Positions 41,745 to 52,547 of a DNA stretch of 64,000 nucleotides are shown in pieces. Where the stretch lies: positions 124,001 to 188,000 of the forward strand of contig NZ_BSDE01000003.1 of the NCBI RefSeq assembly GCF_030268085.1, given 5' to 3'. The notes under the pieces are model-generated. The model saw only the letters and a program-made list of their open reading frames with translations, had not been told where the DNA came from and searched no databases. Source of the DNA: Geothrix limicola (GTDB lineage Bacteria; Acidobacteriota; Holophagae; Holophagales; Holophagaceae). Position numbers and translations under genes: made by a program. Numbering within the stretch: position 1 is the first letter of the stretch; each line of letters begins with the position of its first letter.

Positions 41745-42948
41745 CCGCGCAAAGCCAGGCGGCCACACGGTCCACATCGGCCTCGGTGTGGAAGCCGTGG
41801 AAGGCCACGCGCAGGTAGCCCTCCCGCACGGAGGCGAAGACGCCCTGGCGGTAGCCCGCCTTGAGGATCCGGTCGAGTCCTTCCAGACCGCGGCCCCCGT
41901 GGTGGAAGCTCAGCACCGAGGCCAGCCGACCCGCCTCCAGCAACGCCTTCAGCCGCGCGGCCTCCGCAGCCCAGGTCGTCCCGGCCAGCGCCTCCAGCAG
42001 CCTCGCCTGAAGCTCCGCGATGTGGGCCGCGATGGCGGGGACACCCACCCCGTTGAGGAGGCGCAGGGATTCGAGCAGGACCGACGCGTGCAGCAGGTTC
42101 GGCCCGCCGGGTTCGAGGGCCCGCCCATCCGGCAGCCAGTCCCGCTGGAAATCCGTCGAGGGCCGCGCAAAGTCCGTCGCCCCCTCCACCGACAGCCAGC
42201 TGCCGCAAGGCGACAGGGACTGTCGAAACGCCGCGTCGGTCCAGAGGAAACCCAGGCCCTCGGGGGCCAGCAAGCCCTTGTACCCGCCCGTGGCGAAGGC
42301 GGACAGGCCCTCCAGGTTCAGGGGCGCGGTGCCCACGCCCTGAATGCCGTCCACCACAAGGTGGATGCCCCGGTCGCGGCAGGCCGCGCCCAGGCGCTGA
42401 AGTTCCAACTTCAGGCCGTCCTGGAAACGCACCCAGGAGAGGGCGAGCACCTTGGTGCGGGGCCCGAGGGCGGCGATGAGACGGCCTTCCGGATCCGCCG
42501 CCTGGGTGGGCGGGAGGCTTTCCCAGGCTTCGGTCCCGGAGCGGTGGCCCTCCCAGAGGGGCACCTCGTGGAAGGCCACGCCGCGGGCGCGCAGCGCCAG
42601 CCAGGGCCAGGCGTTCGATGGGAATTCGCCCAGGGGCGCCAGCACCTCGTCGCCTGGAGACCAGGGAAAGCCCTGGGCCACGGTCACCAGGCCCGACGAG
42701 GTGGTGGGGCTGAGGCTGATGTCCTCGGCGCGCCCGCCCAGCAGGGCCGCAGCCTCAGTCCGCACCGCGGCGGGCAGGCCCAGGAAATCCTCCTCCCAGC
42801 GCATCCGCCAGGGCTGCAGCTCCTTGTGCATGAAGGCGCGCACGGCCCGCAGGCCCGCGCGGGGCACGGGACCCTCGGCACAGTGCATGACCCAGAGGTG
42901 GGCCTCGTCCAGGTGGAACAGCGCGGGGTTGAGGGGCGGGAGGTTCAT
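41725..42948 (-). CDS. Class V PLP-dependent aminotransferase
   Basis: 407 residues. LSPTTSSGLVTVAQGFPWSPGD fits the cofactor-binding start of class V aminotransferases; HLVVDGIQGVGTAPLNLEGL carries the PLP-contacting Asp and SGGYK-type ATGGYKGLLAPEGLGFLW the Schiff-base Lys (~222). Related to kynureninase, isopenicillin epimerase-like and SufS-like enzymes, but without a persulfide Cys motif visible. The start MNLPPLNP at 42948 overlaps the ThyX stop by four bases. Substrate unknown. Confidence 0.83.
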   Translation of the reverse strand: MNLPPLNPALFHLDEAHLWVMHCAEGPVPRAGLRAVRAFMHKELQPWRMRWEEDFLGLPAAVRTEAAALLGGRAEDISLSPTTSSGLVTVAQGFPWSPGDEVLAPLGEFPSNAWPWLALRARGVAFHEVPLWEGHRSGTEAWESLPPTQAADPEGRLIAALGPRTKVLALSWVRFQDGLKLELQRLGAACRDRGIHLVVDGIQGVGTAPLNLEGLSAFATGGYKGLLAPEGLGFLWTDAAFRQSLSPCGSWLSVEGATDFARPSTDFQRDWLPDGRALEPGGPNLLHASVLLESLRLLNGVGVPAIAAHIAELQARLLEALAGTTWAAEAARLKALLEAGRLASVLSFHHGGRGLEGLDRILKAGYRQGVFASVREGYLRVAFHGFHTEADVDRVAAWLCAASGTAS

Positions 42949-43625
42949 CCTTTGCCGGAGGCGAGGAGGGCCTTCAGGCCCACGGGATAGAGGGGCTCCA
43001 CCACCTCGCGCACGGCGGCGGCGTACTGCTGGATCTCCCACTGGGCGTGGGCATCGGCGCGCAGGCGGATGAAGTGGGCCACGGCCTGGAGGCTGACGGT
43101 CCAGTAGACCTCGGAGTAGAGCGCCACGGGCAGCACACAGCGGGCCTGCTCGCGGCAGACGCCCAGCGAGATCAGCTCCTTGTAGTGGGCCACGGCGCCG
43201 CGGCAGCTCTCCAGGTAGCTTTCCAGGGCCCGGGCCCGGTTCGCCTCAGCGATCTCGCCCTCGCTGCCCTGCTTGTTCACCTTGGCCTGCTGGCGGAAGG
43301 TGGCGGGCACGAAGAATTCATCCTCGGGAAACTCCACGTAGCGGCCCGAGATCTCGTTGAACTCCGAGCCGATGCGGTGCTTCATCCACTGCCTGAACAC
43401 GAAGATCGGCGCCTTCACGTGCAGCGTGAGCGCCGTGTGGCGGAAGGGCGAGGTGTGCTCGTGCTCGGCGAGGTAGTTCACCAACTTGGCGTCGCCCTCC
43501 TCGAAGGCCTCCTTCTTCTTGCCGAAGGAGACCCGGGCCGCGTTCACCACGGATAAATCCGAGCCCATGTGGTCGACGAGACGCACAAAGCCTTTATCTA
43601 GAACCTTGATTTCGGGATGGGCCAT
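42945..43625 (-). CDS. thyX: FAD-dependent thymidylate synthase ThyX
   Basis: 226 residues. The ThyX motif R/KHRxxSxNExSxR is present as [15 protein letters not shown] (~80-94); [20 protein letters not shown] precedes it and [20 protein letters not shown] with [14 protein letters not shown] follows. It methylates dUMP using methylenetetrahydrofolate and FAD. The first residue of the motif is Lys instead of Arg, a variant I would expect to be tolerated. It couples to the aminotransferase behind it by overlap and is divergent from the aldolase gene. Confidence 0.95.
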   Translation of the reverse strand: MAHPEIKVLDKGFVRLVDHMGSDLSVVNAARVSFGKKKEAFEEGDAKLVNYLAEHEHTSPFRHTALTLHVKAPIFVFRQWMKHRIGSEFNEISGRYVEFPEDEFFVPATFRQQAKVNKQGSEGEIAEANRARALESYLESCRGAVAHYKELISLGVCREQARCVLPVALYSEVYWTVSLQAVAHFIRLRADAHAQWEIQQYAAAVREVVEPLYPVGLKALLASGKG

Positions 43626-43705
43626 CTGGAGACTCCGGGCTTCCAGCTTCCCGCGCCGCCTGGGAGAATGGAAGGGTCCAGCGCATGCCGGGCCAGGAGA
43701 CGACC

Positions 43706-44353
43706 ATGAAGTTTTTTATCGACACCGCGAACATCGATGAGATCAAGCGCATCAATGCCCTCGGCGTGCTGGACGGCGTGACCACCAACCCCAGCCTCAT
43801 CGCCAAGGAAACCGGCAAGCCCTTTGAAGCCATCATCGAAGAGATCTGCCAGATCGTGGACGGCCCCATCAGCGCCGAAGTCATCGGCCTGGAGGCCCCG
43901 GGCATGATCGAGGAGGGCCGCCGTCTCTCCAAGATCCACAAGAACGTCGTCGTGAAGCTGCCCCTCATCGCCGAGGGCCTGAAGGCCTGCAAGGCCCTGA
44001 GTTCTGAAGGCATCCACACCAACGTCACCCTCTGCTTCAGCGCCACCCAGGCCCTCATGGCCGCCAAGGCCGGCGCCACCTACGTGAGCCCCTTCGTGGG
44101 CCGCCTGGACGACATCAACCTCGAGGGCATGGACCTGATCCGCGAGATCTGCGCCATCTTCGAGAACTACGCCTTCGATACCCAGGTGCTCTCCGCCAGC
44201 ATCCGCAGCCCCCGCCACGTCACGGATTCGGCCCTGGCCGGCGCCCACGTGGCCACCATCCCCACCAAGGTCTTCGACCAGATGCTCAAGCACCCCCTGA
44301 CGGACAAGGGCGTGGAGGGCTTCCTCGCCGACTGGAAGAAGAGCGGGCGGTAA
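43706..44353 (+). CDS. Transaldolase / fructose-6-phosphate aldolase-like (short type)
   Basis: 215 residues, the size of the FSA/TalC type. [31 protein letters not shown], the Schiff-base Lys in VVVKLPL (~83), [30 protein letters not shown] and [11 protein letters not shown] are all diagnostic. This short transaldolase family acts on sedoheptulose-7-P plus glyceraldehyde-3-P or on fructose-6-P. CAGGAGACG precedes the ATG at 43706. It precedes the HIT gene by 18 bases. Confidence 0.93.
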   Translation: MKFFIDTANIDEIKRINALGVLDGVTTNPSLIAKETGKPFEAIIEEICQIVDGPISAEVIGLEAPGMIEEGRRLSKIHKNVVVKLPLIAEGLKACKALSSEGIHTNVTLCFSATQALMAAKAGATYVSPFVGRLDDINLEGMDLIREICAIFENYAFDTQVLSASIRSPRHVTDSALAGAHVATIPTKVFDQMLKHPLTDKGVEGFLADWKKSGR

Positions 44354-44371
44354 CGGAATCGGCGGGCGGCG

Positions 44372-44833
44372 ATGCGCCGCGCCCTGATCCTCCTGTCGGT
44401 CCTGGCCCTCCTCGGTGGCCCGGGGCTGGTGGCTCAAGCCCCGCCCCCGGCCGCCAAAGAGGCGCCCGTCGACTGCATCTTCTGCAGGATCGTGGCGGGC
44501 AAGGCCCCTTCGAAAAAGGTCTATGAGGATCAGTACGTCCTGGCCTTCTGGGACATCCGCCCCCGGGCCAAGGTGCACCTCCTCGTCATTCCCAAGCAGC
44601 ACGTGGCCAGCCTCAAGGAGCTGGACGAGCTGCCCGTGGAAACCCGCGCGGCCCTGCTCAGCGCCTGCGTAAGGGTGGCCAAGGACCAGGGCATCCTCGA
44701 CAAGGGCTTCCGCGTCATCACCAACGCGGGCAAGGATGCGAGCCAGAGCGTCTTCCACCTCCACTTCCACGTGGTGGGCGGAGAGCAATTGCGCGAGGAC
44801 GCCATCACGAAGGATCCGACCCCGCAACCCTGA
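44372..44833 (+). CDS. HIT-family protein with N-terminal signal peptide
   Basis: 153 residues. Residues 1-22 (MRRALILLSVLALLGGPGLV then AQA) form a signal peptide. The rest is a HINT/HIT domain: DCIFCRIVAGKAPSKKVYED, AFWDIRPRAKVHLLVIPKQH, and the HxHxHxx site SVFHLHFHVVGG (~128-136). HIT proteins hydrolyse purine nucleotide phosphoramidates or related AMP adducts and are normally cytoplasmic, so an exported copy is unusual. The start codon cannot easily be moved, since the next ATG is far inside the domain; an internal start without ribosome site would be needed for a cytoplasmic form. Confidence 0.87.
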   Translation: MRRALILLSVLALLGGPGLVAQAPPPAAKEAPVDCIFCRIVAGKAPSKKVYEDQYVLAFWDIRPRAKVHLLVIPKQHVASLKELDELPVETRAALLSACVRVAKDQGILDKGFRVITNAGKDASQSVFHLHFHVVGGEQLREDAITKDPTPQP

Positions 44834-44949
44834 TCCGGCGCCCGATGACACTCCGTCAAGCTGTCAGACGCGGCCCCCCAAACGTGACCAAATCGTAAAG
44901 TGATGCCGGTAGCATGGGGCCTGCTGATTTCAGGCTTTGAGGTGTCCCC

Positions 44950-46809
<1,860 letters not shown>

Positions 46810-46859
46810 TAGATTGCACCATTACGTGAGTGGAATGCTTTGCGATCTCTCACTTTCAA

Positions 46860-46965
46860 AGCTGTTCACCCGGGGCAACAATAGGCCAGTGCCTTTGCAC
46901 TCCTGTCTTTTGTGCCCTGGGTGAGCAGCTCGGTCACGCCAGTTGCAATCGCGAACGATTCACCT
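46860..46965 (+). other. Strongly structured intergenic segment, possible RNA element
   Basis: An 18-bp stem can form between 46860-46877 and 46913-46930; on the plus-strand transcript all pairs hold, two as G-U, while the minus-strand transcript would have two mismatches there. The loop contains a smaller hairpin AGTGC-CTTT-GCACT, and AATCG-CGAA-CGATT (46947-46960) forms another just downstream. No T-run follows, so it is not a standard terminator for aspA. It may be a riboregulatory 3' element, a small RNA or a mobile-element remnant. Confidence 0.35.
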
Positions 46966-47005
46966 GCAAAACAGCACAGTCACGATCAAGACCGAGTCAT
47001 GACCC

Positions 47006-47371
47006 TCACCAATTAGGGACAAATGACGCTGTGCCAGTAACGCCATTTGAATCGGTAACCGTCACCGTATAGACCGTGTTACCTCCATTGAATTTGCCCG
47101 GCACCAAAATAGTTTGGGTTGTATCGCCAGTGGACCAAAGGTAAGTCCACGGCCCAGTGCCTTTGGCATACGCCGTACCGCTGACCCATCCAGCACCGGC
47201 ATACGCCTGTTGGATCCACACCTGCGGCAGGCCAGCTAGAGAAGATTCGGAACTAGTTCCACTGGCCATCCGGCCTTGGCCGGCTGGAATACTGGCTTTC
47301 AGGGAAAGTGGTGTTTGCTGGGCAAACAAGAGCACCGTACTGCACGCGGCAGTAAAAATCACACGCTTCAT
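47006..47371 (-). CDS. Small secreted protein with PKD/SprB-like strand motif
   Basis: 121 residues with a signal peptide (MKRVIFTAACSTVLLFAQQ). The C-terminal part, WTYLWSTGDTTQTILVPG followed by VYTVTVTDSNGVTGTASF, resembles one SprB/PKD-type beta repeat (YxWSTGxTTxTIxxLxxGxYxVTVTDxxGC). A GGAG ribosome site lies 8 bases before the ATG. Base composition is clearly lower in GC than the neighbours, and codon use is relaxed, consistent with transfer. It stands alone in a spacer. Confidence 0.6.
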   Translation of the reverse strand: MKRVIFTAACSTVLLFAQQTPLSLKASIPAGQGRMASGTSSESSLAGLPQVWIQQAYAGAGWVSGTAYAKGTGPWTYLWSTGDTTQTILVPGKFNGGNTVYTVTVTDSNGVTGTASFVPNW

Positions 47372-47605
47372 GTTGTGGCTCCATGAATTTGAATTAAGAA
47401 GGTGCGCTCGTCGACGGGAGCGAGGGGATCATTTCATGGGTAAAAAATAAAACAACTGAAATTTTAGATATTGTATATTTAATCTAAATTAACGCGATTT
47501 TATGCTGAGCCCATTCCGTTCAGCCCCGCTCTCACCAACGTCCAAATCCATTCACTGGCTCTCTGTGGGTTAACCTAGGGACAACCTTCTCTCCTTTGGA
47601 GTCCC
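47372..47605. other. A/T-rich spacer, no gene seen
   Basis: 234 bases between divergent genes. The stretch ~47440-47510 is strikingly A/T-rich for this genome and should contain the promoter of the small secreted protein, but no box could be assigned with confidence. A GGTTAACC palindrome lies close to the start of the DUF4410-like gene. Confidence 0.4.
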
Positions 47606-48301
47606 ATGCGGCGCGCGCTTCCCCTCCTTCTGGGCCCGGCCCTCTGTCTCACGGCTCAGGAAACGCCCAAAACGGAGGCGGCCCCGGCTCCTCCGACCAC
47701 AGCAGCGCCTGCGTCCGTCACTGCGACTGCACCTGTGCCTGCACCCAAGCCGGCTGCGCCCAAGGCCCCTCTCCAGGACGACGGCCTCTTGGATCCCGCC
47801 TGGTTCGGCGAAGACATCACCTTCACCAAGGGCGACGATGTGGACTACTACTGGATCAAGCCCGGCCTAAACCTCGGCGGCCACACGGTGTTCATGAAGG
47901 CCTGGGAGGATCCCGCCATGCTCCGCAAGGGCCGGGACGGCAAGGACAACGCCAAGGCCACCGAGCTGACGGACAGCTTCCCGGGCATGCTTCGCGGCGC
48001 TCTCACCGGCGCCTTCAACGGCAAGGCCAAGGTGAGCCGCTCGGACGGCGACCTGGCGCTGGTGGGCCGCTTCGTGGACGCCAATGCCGGGAGCAAGGCG
48101 GCCAAGTGGCTCATCGGCCTCGGCGCCGGCAGTGAGACCGCCACCTGGGACCTGAAGATCGTGGACGCCAAGTCCGGCGAGGTGCTGATGGCCATCCATC
48201 ACCGCGCCATCAGTGGCACCGCCATGAGCAACATCCAGGACAAGCTCGTGAAGTGGGCCGACAAGTTCGCCACCTTCGTGGCCATTCAGGCCGTCAAATA
48301 A
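47606..48301 (+). CDS. DUF4410-like exported protein
   Basis: 231 residues. A signal peptide (MRRALPLLLGPALCLTAQ) is followed by an Ala/Pro/Thr linker to ~55. The domain beyond, with LVGRFVDANAGSKAAKWLIG, LGAGSETATWDLKIVDAKSG and EVLMAIHHRAISG, resembles DUF4410, a family of envelope proteins or lipoproteins of unknown function. No lipobox Cys at the cleavage site. GGAG precedes the ATG by 5 bases. Confidence 0.72.
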   Translation: MRRALPLLLGPALCLTAQETPKTEAAPAPPTTAAPASVTATAPVPAPKPAAPKAPLQDDGLLDPAWFGEDITFTKGDDVDYYWIKPGLNLGGHTVFMKAWEDPAMLRKGRDGKDNAKATELTDSFPGMLRGALTGAFNGKAKVSRSDGDLALVGRFVDANAGSKAAKWLIGLGAGSETATWDLKIVDAKSGEVLMAIHHRAISGTAMSNIQDKLVKWADKFATFVAIQAVK

Positions 48302-48395
48302 GCCGGTTTGGCCGGCGTCGAGCTTCGCCCGGGCCCTGGGTTAGACTGTGGGCAGATCCCCAGATCCGCCGACGGTCCTGTGCCCGGGAGTACCC

Positions 48396-49934
48396 ATGTC
48401 CCTCGAAAAGAAGATCGAGCTGCTGAAAGCCAAGCATGCCCAGGCCCTGGCCGGAGGGGGCGAGGCACGCATCCAGAAGCAGCATGAGGGCGGCAAGCTC
48501 ACGGCCCGGGAACGCGTCGCGGCCTTCCTGGACGAGGGCTCCTTCGAGGAGATGGACGCCCTCATGGTCCACCGCAACTGGGGCGTGGAGAAGATCCCCG
48601 GCGACGGCGTCATCACGGGCTTCGGCCGCGTGGATGGCCGTCCCGTGGCCGTCTTCGCCCAGGATTTCACGGTCTTCGGCGGTTCGCTCAGCGAAGCCTA
48701 CGCCAAGAAGATCTGCAAGGTGATGGATCTGGCCATGAAGGTGGGCTGCCCCGTCGTCGGCCTCAACGACAGCGGCGGCGCGCGCATCCAGGAGGGTGTG
48801 GTCTCGCTGGGCGGCTATGCCGACATCTTCCTGCGCAACACGCTGGCCTCGGGCGTCATCCCCCAGATCAGCCTCATCATGGGCCCCTGCGCCGGCGGCG
48901 CCGTCTACAGCCCCGCCATCACGGACTTCATCACCATGGTAAAGGGCACGAGCTACATGTTCGTGACGGGCCCCGACGTCATCAAGGCCGTCACCCACGA
49001 GGAAGTCACGAAGGAAGAGCTGGGCGGCGCCGCCACCCACAGCGCCAAGAGCGGCGTGGCCCACTTCGTCACCCAAAGCGACCTGGCGGCCCTGGCGCAC
49101 ACCCGTGAGCTGCTCTCCTTCCTGCCCAGCAACAACCTGGGCGAGGCGCCTAGGCGCGCGCCCAAGCGCGATATGCCCCTGGAGAATCCGGACCTCGACA
49201 AGGTGGTGCCGGACGACGCGAGCAAGCCCTACGACATCCGCGACATCATCCGCGGCGTGGTGGACGACGCCCACTTCTTCGAGGTGCACGAGGCCTTCGC
49301 ACCCAACCTCGTCGTCGGCTTTGCCCGCATCGACGGGCGCAGCGTGGGCATCGTGGCCAACCAGCCGGCCTTCTACGCCGGTGTGCTCGACATCGCGTCC
49401 AGCGAGAAGGGCGCGCGCTTCGTGCGCTTCTGCGACGCCTTCAACATCCCCCTCATCACCTTCGAGGACGTGCCGGGCTTCCTGCCGGGCGTCACGCAGG
49501 AGCACGGCGGCATCATCCGCCACGGTGCCAAGCTGCTCTTCGCCTTCTGCGAGGCCACGGTGCCCAAGATCACCGTCATCACCCGCAAGGCCTACGGCGG
49601 CGCCTACTGCGTGATGGCCTCCAAGCACATCCGCACGGACTTCAACTTCGCCTATCCCACGGCGGAGATCGCCGTCATGGGCGCCGAGGGCGCCATGAAC
49701 GTGCTGCACGGCAAGTCCATCGCCATCGCGCCGGATCCCGCGGCCCGCAAGGCCGAGCTCATCGCCGAGTACAACGAGAAGTTCGCCAACCCCTACATCG
49801 CCGCCGAGCACGGCTTCGTGGACGAGGTGATCCTGCCCCGCGAAACCCGCCTGAAGCTGGTCAAGGCCCTGGCCTTCCTCGACACCAAGCGCGACACCAT
49901 GCCCCCCAAGAAGCACGGGAACATCCCCCTGTAG
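48396..49934 (+). CDS. Acyl-CoA carboxylase carboxyltransferase (propionyl/methylmalonyl-CoA type) beta subunit
   Basis: 512 residues. [76 protein letters not shown] and [15 protein letters not shown] are the carboxyltransferase blocks that bind acyl-CoA and carboxybiotin. It fits PccB/MmdA: either the propionyl-CoA carboxylase beta chain or the methylmalonyl-CoA decarboxylase alpha chain. No biotin carboxylase, biotin carrier or membrane decarboxylase subunit is encoded beside it, so the complex type is undecided. GGGAG site 5 bases before the ATG. Confidence 0.93.
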   Translation: MSLEKKIELLKAKHAQALAGGGEARIQKQHEGGKLTARERVAAFLDEGSFEEMDALMVHRNWGVEKIPGDGVITGFGRVDGRPVAVFAQDFTVFGGSLSEAYAKKICKVMDLAMKVGCPVVGLNDSGGARIQEGVVSLGGYADIFLRNTLASGVIPQISLIMGPCAGGAVYSPAITDFITMVKGTSYMFVTGPDVIKAVTHEEVTKEELGGAATHSAKSGVAHFVTQSDLAALAHTRELLSFLPSNNLGEAPRRAPKRDMPLENPDLDKVVPDDASKPYDIRDIIRGVVDDAHFFEVHEAFAPNLVVGFARIDGRSVGIVANQPAFYAGVLDIASSEKGARFVRFCDAFNIPLITFEDVPGFLPGVTQEHGGIIRHGAKLLFAFCEATVPKITVITRKAYGGAYCVMASKHIRTDFNFAYPTAEIAVMGAEGAMNVLHGKSIAIAPDPAARKAELIAEYNEKFANPYIAAEHGFVDEVILPRETRLKLVKALAFLDTKRDTMPPKKHGNIPL

Positions 49935-49942
49935 GCGGTCTC

Positions 49943-50668
49943 ATGCGGCGGCTCATCTTCCTCCTCGCACTTCCCCTCTCGCTTCCCCTGCTGGGCCAGG
50001 ACGCCACGGCGGCCTTCTTCAAGGGCGACCCCAAGGCCGTGCTGACGGTCTGCGCGGACCGGGCCCGCGCCCTCGATCCCAAGGATTCGCGCCTGCTCGC
50101 GGAGTACGGCCGCGCCTACCTGCTGGCGGGGGACCGCGCCAAGGCCGAAGTCACCTTCAAGGCCGCTGCGCTGTCGGATCCGAAGGATGCCGAGACCTAC
50201 CGGCTCATCGCCATGGCCTGGTTCTCCGCGGGTCAGAAGCCCGAGGCTCTCGCGGCCCTGCAGACCATGCAGACGATGGATCCCAAGGCCAAGAACGTCT
50301 TCAAGCACGCGGCCATCAACCTGCTGGACGCCGGCTGCGTGGAAGAGGCTCAGACCCTGATGGAAAGGGCCTGGACCCTCGATCCCAAGGACTACAACAA
50401 CGGCAAGGATTTCGCCTTCGCCGCCCTGCGCACCCAGCATTGGGAAGTGGCCTCCGCGTGGATCGAGCGGATCCACGTCCTCGAGCCCAAGGAGTGGGAG
50501 GATCCCATTGCCTTCGCCCGGGCCGCGCTGCGCGGAGGCAAGCGCGACCTCGCCGGGCTCTGGCTGGAGCGGGCGGTCCTGGCCCGTCCGAAGGAGGTCC
50601 GCATGTGGAACGAGATCGCCCTCCTCTTCGCCGAGCAGGAGAACCCCGCCTGGACAGCCCACCCCTAG
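49943..50668 (+). CDS. Exported TPR protein, paralogue 1
   Basis: 241 residues with a signal peptide (MRRLIFLLALPLSLPLLGQ). The mature protein begins FFKGDPKAVLTVCADRARAL and contains four to five TPRs with D-PKD spacing (LSDPKDAETYRLIAMAW). It is homologous along its length to the proteins starting at 50737 and 52548, the three sharing the FxGDxxAxxxxCADxARxLxPKD opening. Probably a periplasmic scaffold. Function unknown. Confidence 0.78.
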   Translation: MRRLIFLLALPLSLPLLGQDATAAFFKGDPKAVLTVCADRARALDPKDSRLLAEYGRAYLLAGDRAKAEVTFKAAALSDPKDAETYRLIAMAWFSAGQKPEALAALQTMQTMDPKAKNVFKHAAINLLDAGCVEEAQTLMERAWTLDPKDYNNGKDFAFAALRTQHWEVASAWIERIHVLEPKEWEDPIAFARAALRGGKRDLAGLWLERAVLARPKEVRMWNEIALLFAEQENPAWTAHP

Positions 50669-50736
50669 ACAAGTCCCGCGCAAATCACCCGGCGCGGCGA
50701 AGTGGCTTATCATGAGCCACCCCTTCCGGAGTGCCC

Positions 50737-51354
50737 ATGCGCCGCCTGCTACCCGGCCTGCTGGCCTTTCCCCTTCTGTCCCAGGCCCTCTTTTCCCAGG
50801 CCTTGGATGAAGCCGCCTTCCGGGGGGACCCGAAGCGGCTGGCGGGCAGCTGCGCGGACCGCGCGCGCCTGCTGCGCCCCAAGGACGCGAAGATGCTCGC
50901 CGAATACGGCCGCGCCTTCCTCGCCGCCGGGGAGAAGGCCAAGGCCGAGGACTGCTTCCAGCTGGCCCGCATGGACAAGCCCAAGGATGCCGACGTCCAC
51001 CGCCTTATCGCCGTGGCCTGGATGCGCGCCGGGCAGCGGGCCGAGGCCCTGAAGGCCATCGCCGACATGCAGATGGCCGATCCCAAGGACAAGAACGCCT
51101 TCACCCGCGCCGCCGTGAATCTGTCGGATTTCGGCCATGCCAAGGAGGCCGAGGCCCTCATGGAGCGGGCCTGGATCTTGGATCCCTCGGACTGGCAGAA
51201 CTGTGTGGCCTTCGGCCGCGCCTGCCTGCGCAAAGGCCACCGCGACGCCTCCGCCAAGTGGTTCGCCCGGGCCAGCCAGGCCAAGCCCCAGGAGGAGCGC
51301 ATGTGGAACGCCATCGCCCTCGCCTACGCCGATCACGGCGCCGAACCGAGCTAG
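50737..51354 (+). CDS. Exported TPR protein, paralogue 2
   Basis: 205 residues with a signal peptide (MRRLLPGLLAFPLLSQALFS). Mature sequence FRGDPKRLAGSCADRARLLR, then LAEYGRAFLAAGEKAKAEDC, mirrors paralogue 1, including the pattern LMERAWILDPSDWQNCVAFG. The leader TTCCGGAGTGCCC before the ATG is nearly identical to that of paralogue 3, supporting a recent duplication of gene plus ribosome site. Confidence 0.78.
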   Translation: MRRLLPGLLAFPLLSQALFSQALDEAAFRGDPKRLAGSCADRARLLRPKDAKMLAEYGRAFLAAGEKAKAEDCFQLARMDKPKDADVHRLIAVAWMRAGQRAEALKAIADMQMADPKDKNAFTRAAVNLSDFGHAKEAEALMERAWILDPSDWQNCVAFGRACLRKGHRDASAKWFARASQAKPQEERMWNAIALAYADHGAEPS

Positions 51355-51362
51355 GAGCCCCC

Positions 51363-52517
51363 ATGCGCCTGCCCCTGCTTCTGACGGTTTCCATCCTCAG
51401 CCTTCAGGCCGATGAATCCGCCGTCCTGAGGAGCTCCCTGGCCAAGTTCCAGGCGGATCCCCAGGCGGCGCTCGCCGATGTGGAGCCCGGCTCGCCCGTG
51501 GAACGGACGGCCATGAAGATGATCCTTACGGGCGGCAGCTCCACGTGGCGAACCCGCTATCTCGCCGCGGAGTGGCTCCTGCAGGCGCACCTGCTGCGCA
51601 GCCGCATGGAGCCCGTGCCTGCGGTCACCCGCGAGCGCCAGGATCTGGAGCAGGCCTGGCGGCTCGTGAGCACGGCCCTGGCCCAGTCCCGCCGGACCAT
51701 CGTCCCCCGCGGAGGCGCCAGTTTCTATCGCGGCGCCGATCCCGTGAAACGCAGCGAAGCGGCCCAGGCCCTCTCCAATCGGGTGGGCCAGGAGCACGTC
51801 CCCGAGGAATTCACGCGCACGATGAACACCCTGGCCCTCGAAATCGCCGTCCGTCTGGAAGACCCCTCCCGGATGGCCGAGGCGCTGGAACCCGTCCTTC
51901 CCCTCACCGACCTGCGCCCCCGCGACAAGACTTTCGCCCTCGTGGCCGCTACCCACTGCGGGCGCTGGGACGAAGCCAGGGCCTGGTGCCGGGATCTGGT
52001 CGGCACGCCCAGTTTCAAGGTGCTCCACGACCGGGCCCAGGAGCACGCCGCCAGCTTCGACTACACCTTCCTCAGCCTGGATGTCCCTGCGTCCGCCGCA
52101 TGGCCGCCGGCGGCCACCACGCCCCCCGCCGTGGCCGCCGAGCTTCCCGTGGCCGAGGTCCGGATCCGCCTCCTGGACGTGCAGGGCGATGCGGCCTCGG
52201 CCGCCAAGATCCGCGAGGCCTATCCCGTGGGCTGGTCCGCGGGCGGGCCCACCACACCCATCCTGAGGCGGGGCGCCCTCGCCCGCTGGCAGGTGCCCGG
52301 AGCTCATCCGCCCACCCTGACGGGCGCCTGCGGGCCCGATCGCATGCGGCTTCTCGGCTACCAGGACCTTCCAGAGGGCGGGCGCCGTCTGGATACCCTC
52401 GACCTGAGACCAGACGCGACCCGGTCGGGCACCTGGGTGGGCACCTTGCAGAGCGACCGGCCCTCGGAAGCCGGTCCCGTCAGTCTCCGTTTCGATGTCG
52501 AACTCGACCTTCGCTAG
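51363..52517 (+). CDS. Exported protein of unknown function between TPR paralogues
   Basis: 384 residues with a probable signal peptide (MRLPLLLTVSILSLQA). The N-terminal ~200 residues are helical with weak repeat character (RMAEALEPVLPLTDLRPRDK); the C-terminal ~150 (VAEVRIRLLDVQGDAASAAK, then VSLRFDVELDLR) look beta-rich. It does not share the FxGD-CADxAR opening of the flanking TPR proteins, but starts 8 bases after paralogue 2 and 30 bases before paralogue 3, so all are probably co-transcribed. Confidence 0.7.
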   Translation: MRLPLLLTVSILSLQADESAVLRSSLAKFQADPQAALADVEPGSPVERTAMKMILTGGSSTWRTRYLAAEWLLQAHLLRSRMEPVPAVTRERQDLEQAWRLVSTALAQSRRTIVPRGGASFYRGADPVKRSEAAQALSNRVGQEHVPEEFTRTMNTLALEIAVRLEDPSRMAEALEPVLPLTDLRPRDKTFALVAATHCGRWDEARAWCRDLVGTPSFKVLHDRAQEHAASFDYTFLSLDVPASAAWPPAATTPPAVAAELPVAEVRIRLLDVQGDAASAAKIREAYPVGWSAGGPTTPILRRGALARWQVPGAHPPTLTGACGPDRMRLLGYQDLPEGGRRLDTLDLRPDATRSGTWVGTLQSDRPSEAGPVSLRFDVELDLR

Positions 52518-52547
52518 CTCCTGACTGGTTCCATTCCCGGAGTGCCC

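Noticed and set aside
46830-47072. 80-residue plus-strand open frame over the hairpin region
   Set aside because: No ribosome site, no recognisable sequence and it spans a strongly structured segment and the convergent small gene.
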